From Eubacteriales bacterium (GTDB lineage: Bacteria > Bacillota > Clostridia > Oscillospirales > Oscillospiraceae): a stretch of 64,000 nt of DNA. The DNA lies in contig JAUNJE010000007.1 of the NCBI GenBank assembly GCA_030533415.1, forward strand, positions 1 to 64,000. Reading direction: 5' to 3'. Of the stretch, positions 59,719 through 64,000 are shown piece after piece; position 1 is the stretch's first letter; each line of letters starts with the position of its first letter. The position numbers and the translations under genes were made by a program. The notes beneath the pieces are model-generated. The model saw only the letters and a list, made by a program, of their open reading frames with translations. It was not told the origin of the DNA and ran no database searches.

Positions 59719-60661
59719 AACGGCCCGGTTCCTGCTGGAGCATGACCATTTTTGCATCCTGACCCACCGCCGTCCCGACGGCGACACCATCGGCTCCGCC
59801 GCCGCCCTGTGTCTGGGGCTGCGTCAGCTGGGCAAAACAGCCCATGTGCTCCGCAATGAAGAGGTATCTTCACGGTTTCAGTGGCTCCACGAGGGGCTGA
59901 CCAAGGAGGAAGCGGAGGAAGCGGACACGATTGTTTCTACGGATGTGGCGTCTCCCGGAATGCTCCCTAACGGATTTTCCCATCTGCTGGGCAAAATTTC
60001 CCTGCGCATTGACCATCACGGCTCCGCCACCTCCTTTACCGATCTGGAGCTGGTGGACCCGGCCAGCGCCTCCTGCGCGGAGGTGGTCTGGGATGTGCTG
60101 GCGCTGATGGGCGTCAAGGCTGACCGCCCCATCGCCGAAGCGGCCTATGTGGGCCTGTCCACGGATACGGGATGCTTCCGATATGCCAATACCACCGCCC
60201 ACACCTTTGCCGTGGCGGCGGAATGCGTCCGGGCGGGAGCCAGGACCTATGAACTGAATCAGGAATTGTTTGAGACCAATACCCTGGGGCGGCTGAAAAT
60301 GCAGGCGTGGATCGTGGACCATATGCGGCTGCTGCAAAACGGGGAAATGGCGGTGTGTGCCATTCCCCGCGGCATGGAAACGGAAATCGGCGTCACCGAG
60401 GACGATATGGACAATATCTCCTCCTTCCCCCGGTCTGTGGCGGGGGTCTGCATGGCGGCCACCCTGCGGGAGACTGCCGACGGTGACGTGAAAATTTCCG
60501 TCCGGGCGGTGCCCGGCTTTGACGCCACCAAGGTCGCCGTAAAATTTGGCGGCGGCGGACATAAGGGCGCCGCAGGCGCGTCCTTGAAACGGCCTCTGGC
60601 CGAAGCGGCCCAAGTGGTGGAAAAGGCGATGCTGGAAGAATACGCAAACGCAAAATGCTGA
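59696..60661 (+). CDS. nrnA: DHH-family phosphoesterase (NrnA-like oligoribonuclease/pAp phosphatase)
   Basis: A 321-residue DHH/DHHA1 protein. ILTHRRPDGDTIGSAAAL (motif I), TIVSTDVASPGML, LRIDHHGSATSFTD (DHH motif), and VGLSTDTGCFRYANTT supply the Mn2+ ligands. The DHHA1 domain has KFGGGGHKGAAGAS. NrnA degrades nanoRNA and dephosphorylates pAp, and in relatives removes linear cyclic-dinucleotide products. The position after rbfA is conserved in Firmicutes. The start is within rbfA. Confidence 0.93.
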   Translation: MKILTRNETARFLLEHDHFCILTHRRPDGDTIGSAAALCLGLRQLGKTAHVLRNEEVSSRFQWLHEGLTKEEAEEADTIVSTDVASPGMLPNGFSHLLGKISLRIDHHGSATSFTDLELVDPASASCAEVVWDVLALMGVKADRPIAEAAYVGLSTDTGCFRYANTTAHTFAVAAECVRAGARTYELNQELFETNTLGRLKMQAWIVDHMRLLQNGEMAVCAIPRGMETEIGVTEDDMDNISSFPRSVAGVCMAATLRETADGDVKISVRAVPGFDATKVAVKFGGGGHKGAAGASLKRPLAEAAQVVEKAMLEEYANAKC

Positions 60662-60724
60662 ACGCATGGCGCAAAAAGCAGTACGGCCATTTGAAGGGCT
60701 GCCACCGAAGGAAATTGGGACACT

Positions 60725-61585
60725 ATGAATGGAATTGTAATTGTTGACAAGCCCCAGGACTGGACCAGCCAGGACGTCACCGCCCGGCTGCGCCGGGTGT
60801 TCAATACCCGACGGATCGGCCACGGCGGTACGCTGGACCCCATGGCCACCGGCGTGCTGCCGGTATTCGTGGGACGGGCCACCCGGGGCGTGGAATTTTT
60901 TGAGCATGCGGAAAAAACCTATGAGACGGTGCTCCGCCTTGGACTGACCACCGACACCGAGGATATTACGGGCCGGGTGCTCACGGAGCAGCCCTGGAAT
61001 GTCACCCGGGAGCAGGTGGAAGCCGTTCTGGAAACCTTCCGGGGGCAGATCATGCAGGTTCCGCCCATGTACTCTGCGTTGAAGGTCAACGGGCAGAAGC
61101 TCTGTGACCTGGCCCGGAAAGGGAAAGAGGTGGAACGCCGGCCCCGTCCCGTCACCATCCATGAGCTGGTTTTTCTGGGGCTTGTGTCAGAGGGCATCCG
61201 TTTGCGGGTGCGCTGCTCCAAGGGTACTTATATCCGCACCCTTTGCAAAGACATCGGCCAAGCCTTGGGCTGCGGCGGCTGCATGGCCTCCCTCCGGCGG
61301 GTAACGGCGGGGGAATATACCATTGAAGAGGCCGTCCCCCTTCAGAAGCTGCTGGATGCGCAGGAACCGGGGGACTATTTGCGCGGGGTGGACACCATGT
61401 TCCGCAATTACCCCGCCGTGACCCTCACCGCCAATCAGGAAAAACGCTGCCGCAACGGGAATTCCTTTTCCGTCAACCTTGCGGACGGCACCTACCGCGC
61501 CTATGGCCGGGATGGGGAATTTTTAATGCTGGCAAAGACGGAAAGCGGCGTTATGTCAACTGTAAAGAGCTTCTTTGACGTATAG
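60725..61585 (+). CDS. truB: tRNA pseudouridine(55) synthase TruB
   Basis: A 286-residue enzyme. GIVIVDKPQDWTSQDVTARLRR at the start and HGGTLDPMATGVLPVFVG hold the catalytic aspartate. PPMYSALKVNGQKLCDLARKG and CSKGTYIRTLCKDIGQALG follow, the family sequence for U55 modification. It lies between nrnA and ribF as usual in this operon. Confidence 0.97.
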   Translation: MNGIVIVDKPQDWTSQDVTARLRRVFNTRRIGHGGTLDPMATGVLPVFVGRATRGVEFFEHAEKTYETVLRLGLTTDTEDITGRVLTEQPWNVTREQVEAVLETFRGQIMQVPPMYSALKVNGQKLCDLARKGKEVERRPRPVTIHELVFLGLVSEGIRLRVRCSKGTYIRTLCKDIGQALGCGGCMASLRRVTAGEYTIEEAVPLQKLLDAQEPGDYLRGVDTMFRNYPAVTLTANQEKRCRNGNSFSVNLADGTYRAYGRDGEFLMLAKTESGVMSTVKSFFDV

Positions 61586-61677
61586 AGAAGCGCTGTTATA
61601 TTGTGGAGCGGCTGTTTCCCCCCACAGAATGACATCAACGCCTAACGTCTCACTCTATAAAGCAACTTGGTGAACCT

Positions 61678-62586
61678 ATGAACAAGACAATTTATGCCCT
61701 GGGATTTTTCGACGGGGTGCACATCGGCCATAGAGCCTTGCTTTCCGCCTGCCGCCGCCTGGCGGCGGAGCATGGCTGCGCGGCCGGGGTGGTGACCTTT
61801 GCCTCCCACCCGGATACCCTGGTGCTGGGAAATACCCCCAGGCTGATCATAACGCTGCAGGACCGGGAATGGCTTCTGCGGGAGAAATTTCATATGGATG
61901 TTGTGGAAACCCTGCCCTTTGACGCCCGGATGCGGGCCATGCCCTGGCGGGATTTCCTGGAAATGCTGATGGATGGCCATGACGCCGCCGGTTTTGTCTG
62001 CGGCGAGGATTTCCGCTTTGGCCGGATGGGCCAGGGAAACGCGCCGCTGCTGGCCGGATTCTGTGCCGGAAGGGGGTTACCCTGCGCTGTTATCCCGGAG
62101 CAGGCCATCGGCGGCATCCGGGTGTCCAGCACTTATATCCGCAGGCAGATCGAGACGGGGGATATGGCCACAGCGGTGAAATTCCTGGGGCATCCCCATA
62201 TTTTAAGCGGACAGGTCATCCATGGCCACCGGCTGGGCCGCAGGCTGGGCATTCCGACGGCAAACCTTCGGCTGGCCGATGGGCTGGCGGTGCCGAAATT
62301 CGGAGTCTACGCCTGCCGCGCCCTGGTGGAAGGGAAGACCTATCCCGCTGTCACCAACATTGGGACCCGTCCCACTGTGGATGGACAGGATATTACCGTA
62401 GAGCCTTGGATCCTGGACTATGCGGGAGATCTCTATGGCAAAAAAATTATTCTGGAGCTGTATCAGTTTCTCCGGCCCGAGCGGAAATTCCCCTCGCTGG
62501 AGGCGCTGAAGGAGGAGATTCACCGCAACGCGGAGCAGACCCGCGCTTTGACGGAGCGGCTGCCCGAGGGCTGGGGATTCAAATAA
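61678..62586 (+). CDS. ribF: Bifunctional riboflavin kinase/FAD synthetase
   Basis: A 302-residue enzyme making FMN and FAD from riboflavin. The N-terminal adenylyltransferase has ALGFFDGVHIGHRAL (G-x-F-D-G-V-H-x-G-H), CGEDFRFGRMGQGN and VSSTYIRRQIETGDM. The C-terminal kinase has GHRLGRRLGIPTANL and VTNIGTRPTVDG. The 92-nt gap after truB is not a clear terminator, so it may be part of the same transcript. Confidence 0.96.
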   Translation: MNKTIYALGFFDGVHIGHRALLSACRRLAAEHGCAAGVVTFASHPDTLVLGNTPRLIITLQDREWLLREKFHMDVVETLPFDARMRAMPWRDFLEMLMDGHDAAGFVCGEDFRFGRMGQGNAPLLAGFCAGRGLPCAVIPEQAIGGIRVSSTYIRRQIETGDMATAVKFLGHPHILSGQVIHGHRLGRRLGIPTANLRLADGLAVPKFGVYACRALVEGKTYPAVTNIGTRPTVDGQDITVEPWILDYAGDLYGKKIILELYQFLRPERKFPSLEALKEEIHRNAEQTRALTERLPEGWGFK

Positions 62587-62604
62587 CGTTTACATTCTGC
62601 CCTC

Positions 62605-62642
62605 TTGTGTTATGGGAAAATTTGCGGTATAATAACCGCAAA
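62605..62642 (+). promoter_or_regulatory. capA-like promoter with inverted repeats over the -10
   Basis: TTGTGT (62605-62610), a 17-nt spacer and consensus TATAAT (62628-62633). TTTGCGGT-ATAATA-ACCGCAAA (62621-62642) is a perfect 8-bp inverted repeat centred on the -10, and CGGTTATACCG follows at 62646-62656. A repressor could bind here. Confidence 0.6.
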
Positions 62643-62731
62643 GTGACGGTTATACCGAAAATCCCACATCCGCCTGCCCTTCGAAGGGGCCGGAAGCTGG
62701 GGAACAAAAAGATCGGTTAGGAGGGAACACC

Positions 62732-64000
62732 ATGCCGCTTCATGACGATGAAATGGATAAACGCCGTGAAAAACGGGAAGCCCTGCGCAAAAAGCGGGAG
62801 GCGGAAGCCAAACGCATGAAGCGGATGCTGATTCTGGCGGCGGTTGTGCTGGTGCTGTGCGGCGCAGGGATTTTTGCGCTGGTTTGGAAGTCGGGCGGCC
62901 TGGACGCCGGCGGGGAAAGCAGCAAACCGGTACAATCGGTCCGGGAGACTGAACCGCCGAAGGAAACGGTCAAGGCCACCTCCCCGCTTCAGCAGAGCAC
63001 CACGCAGGTCATCCATATCAACGCTGCGGGAGACCTGAATGTTACCGACACCGTGGTCAAATCCGGCCTGGCCGTCAGCGGCTATGACTACAGCGCGGCC
63101 TTTAAGGACGTGGCGGCGGTTTTGGCCGATGCGGACCTGACGGTGATGAATTTTGAGGGCAACGTCTGCGGGGAGCCTTACGGCACGGAGACCACCTCCG
63201 CCCCCGCTGACCTTCTGCGGGACCTGCGCAATGCCGGTGTGGACCTGCTGCAGGTGGCCAATTCCTGCTCCATCAACAACGGCCTTAATGGCCTGAACGC
63301 CACCTTGCAGGCCATTCGCGCTGCGGGGATCGAGCCGCTGGGCGCCTACAGCTCCGCCAATGAATACCGCACCTCCAAGGGCTATACCATTACAGAGGTC
63401 CAGGGTGTCAAGGTGGCCTTTGTGGCCTTCACCAAGGGCCTGGGGGGCAGGGGCATGCCGGCAGGCAATGAGGACCTGGTAAACCTGCTCTATACCGACT
63501 ATGCCAGCACCTACCAGAAAATAGACACAGAGCGCATTGAGACCATCTTAAAAAACGTGGAAGCGGAGCGGCCGGACATCACCGTCGCCATGCTCCACTG
63601 GGGCAGTGAATATAACGACGATATCAGCAAGACCCAGGGGAGTATCGTCTCACTGATGCAGAAGCGGGGGGTGGACATCATCATCGGCACCCATCCCCAT
63701 ACCGTCCAGCCCATTGTCTATGACCAAGCTGCGGGCACTCTGGTGGCCTATTCCCTTGGGGATTTCTTCGGCGATGCGGAACGGGGTGGTACCAATTATT
63801 CCATCATTCTGAACATTGAGATTACCAAGGATTCCGCTGCCGGTACGACCAAAGTAACGGGCTACAGCTATACCCCCATCTATACCGTCAAGTCGGGAGA
63901 ATCCGCAGGCGATTACGCCTACAGCCGGGTTGTGCGGATTGAAAAGGCCCTGGAAGCGTATAACTGCAACTTCCTGGATAAGGTAACATCGACCTGCAAG
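62732..64000 (+). CDS. CapA-family protein, truncated by the window end
   Basis: The first 423 residues are visible, with no stop before the edge. A charged N-terminus (KRREKREALRKKREAEAKRMKR) is followed by one membrane helix (about MLILAAVVLVLCGAGIFALVW) and a linker. The PGA_cap/CapA metallophosphatase-like domain comes next: INAAGDLNV, VMNFEGNV, VAMLHWGSEYN, IIGTHPHTVQPI and YSLGDFFGD. The usual A-N-N-H-x-x-D-x-G motif is replaced by ANSCSINNG, so part of the metal site looks altered. Relatives function in poly-gamma-glutamate or envelope polymer synthesis. TAGGAGGG precedes the ATG. Confidence 0.88.
   Translation, partial: MPLHDDEMDKRREKREALRKKREAEAKRMKRMLILAAVVLVLCGAGIFALVWKSGGLDAGGESSKPVQSVRETEPPKETVKATSPLQQSTTQVIHINAAGDLNVTDTVVKSGLAVSGYDYSAAFKDVAAVLADADLTVMNFEGNVCGEPYGTETTSAPADLLRDLRNAGVDLLQVANSCSINNGLNGLNATLQAIRAAGIEPLGAYSSANEYRTSKGYTITEVQGVKVAFVAFTKGLGGRGMPAGNEDLVNLLYTDYASTYQKIDTERIETILKNVEAERPDITVAMLHWGSEYNDDISKTQGSIVSLMQKRGVDIIIGTHPHTVQPIVYDQAAGTLVAYSLGDFFGDAERGGTNYSIILNIEITKDSAAGTTKVTGYSYTPIYTVKSGESAGDYAYSRVVRIEKALEAYNCNFLDKVTSTCK

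Overview
The window looks like chromosomal sequence from a spore-forming, GC-rich member of the Clostridia, most likely an Oscillospiraceae/Ruminococcaceae-type gut bacterium. This is inferred from a SpoIIE-type phosphatase, a PdaA-type cortex deacetylase, several purine-rich Shine-Dalgarno sites (GGAGG type), sigma-A promoters of the TTGACA-N17-TATAAT class, and Firmicutes operon orders (rimP-nusA-ylxR-L7Ae-infB-rbfA-nrnA-truB-ribF; maf-mreC-mreD-pbp2). I see no prophage, transposase, CRISPR array, rRNA or replication origin. Most of the window is core genome; small accessory-looking patches lie between the core blocks.

Layout. 1-8 kb: GNAT acetyltransferase, class II fumarase, thiamine pyrophosphokinase, a P-type ATPase tightly followed by a MocR-type regulator, and an ADP-ribosylglycohydrolase-fold protein that has lost its metal-binding aspartates. 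8-13.6 kb: a repeat-rich spacer, PdaA-like deacetylase, hemW-lepA, and the primary sigma factor rpoD with a clear promoter. 13.7-20 kb: a lower-GC XRE regulator/DUF218 pair, an aminotransferase/exonuclease/CYTH operon, then spoIIE. 20-24.6 kb: a His/Arg/Gly tRNA cluster, lspA-rluD-HAD, an HPr-like protein without the phosphorylatable histidine, and mtaB. 24.6-32 kb: queH, a THUMP methyltransferase, a lipid kinase overlapping a convergent MBL hydrolase, a MITE-like palindromic element, a GH25 lysozyme, and two zinc-ribbon membrane proteins flanking a YegP-type protein. 32-35.3 kb: a TPP-riboswitch-controlled thiT, HIT, small multidrug export protein and amidohydrolase. 35.4-42 kb: U32 peptidase and the maf-mreCD-PBP2 cell-shape operon. 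42-50.6 kb: a second deacetylase, rlmA, prfA, tsaE-tsaB, upp, an NfeD/SPFH/DUF6440 operon, and a KdpDE-like two-component system. 51-62.6 kb: malQ, then the long translation-factor operon, interrupted between infB and rbfA by an unrecognised 511-residue HD-type protein. 62.7 kb to the end: a CapA-family protein, cut by the window edge.

How the genes fit together. Thiamine salvage is represented by ThiT (import, TPP-riboswitch controlled) and ThiN (activation), located about 30 kb apart. Translation and RNA maturation dominate: LepA, PrfA, RimP, NusA, IF-2, RbfA, TruB, RluD, RlmA, MtaB, QueH, TsaE/TsaB and NrnA. Envelope functions are MreCD/PBP2, two polysaccharide deacetylases, GH25 lysozyme, LspA and CapA. 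The strongest leads for something undescribed are the HD-type protein inserted in the infB-rbfA interval, the metal-ligand-less ADP-ribosylglycohydrolase, a possible attenuator in the rimP-nusA-infB leader, and the palindromic elements near 8 kb and 28.5 kb.
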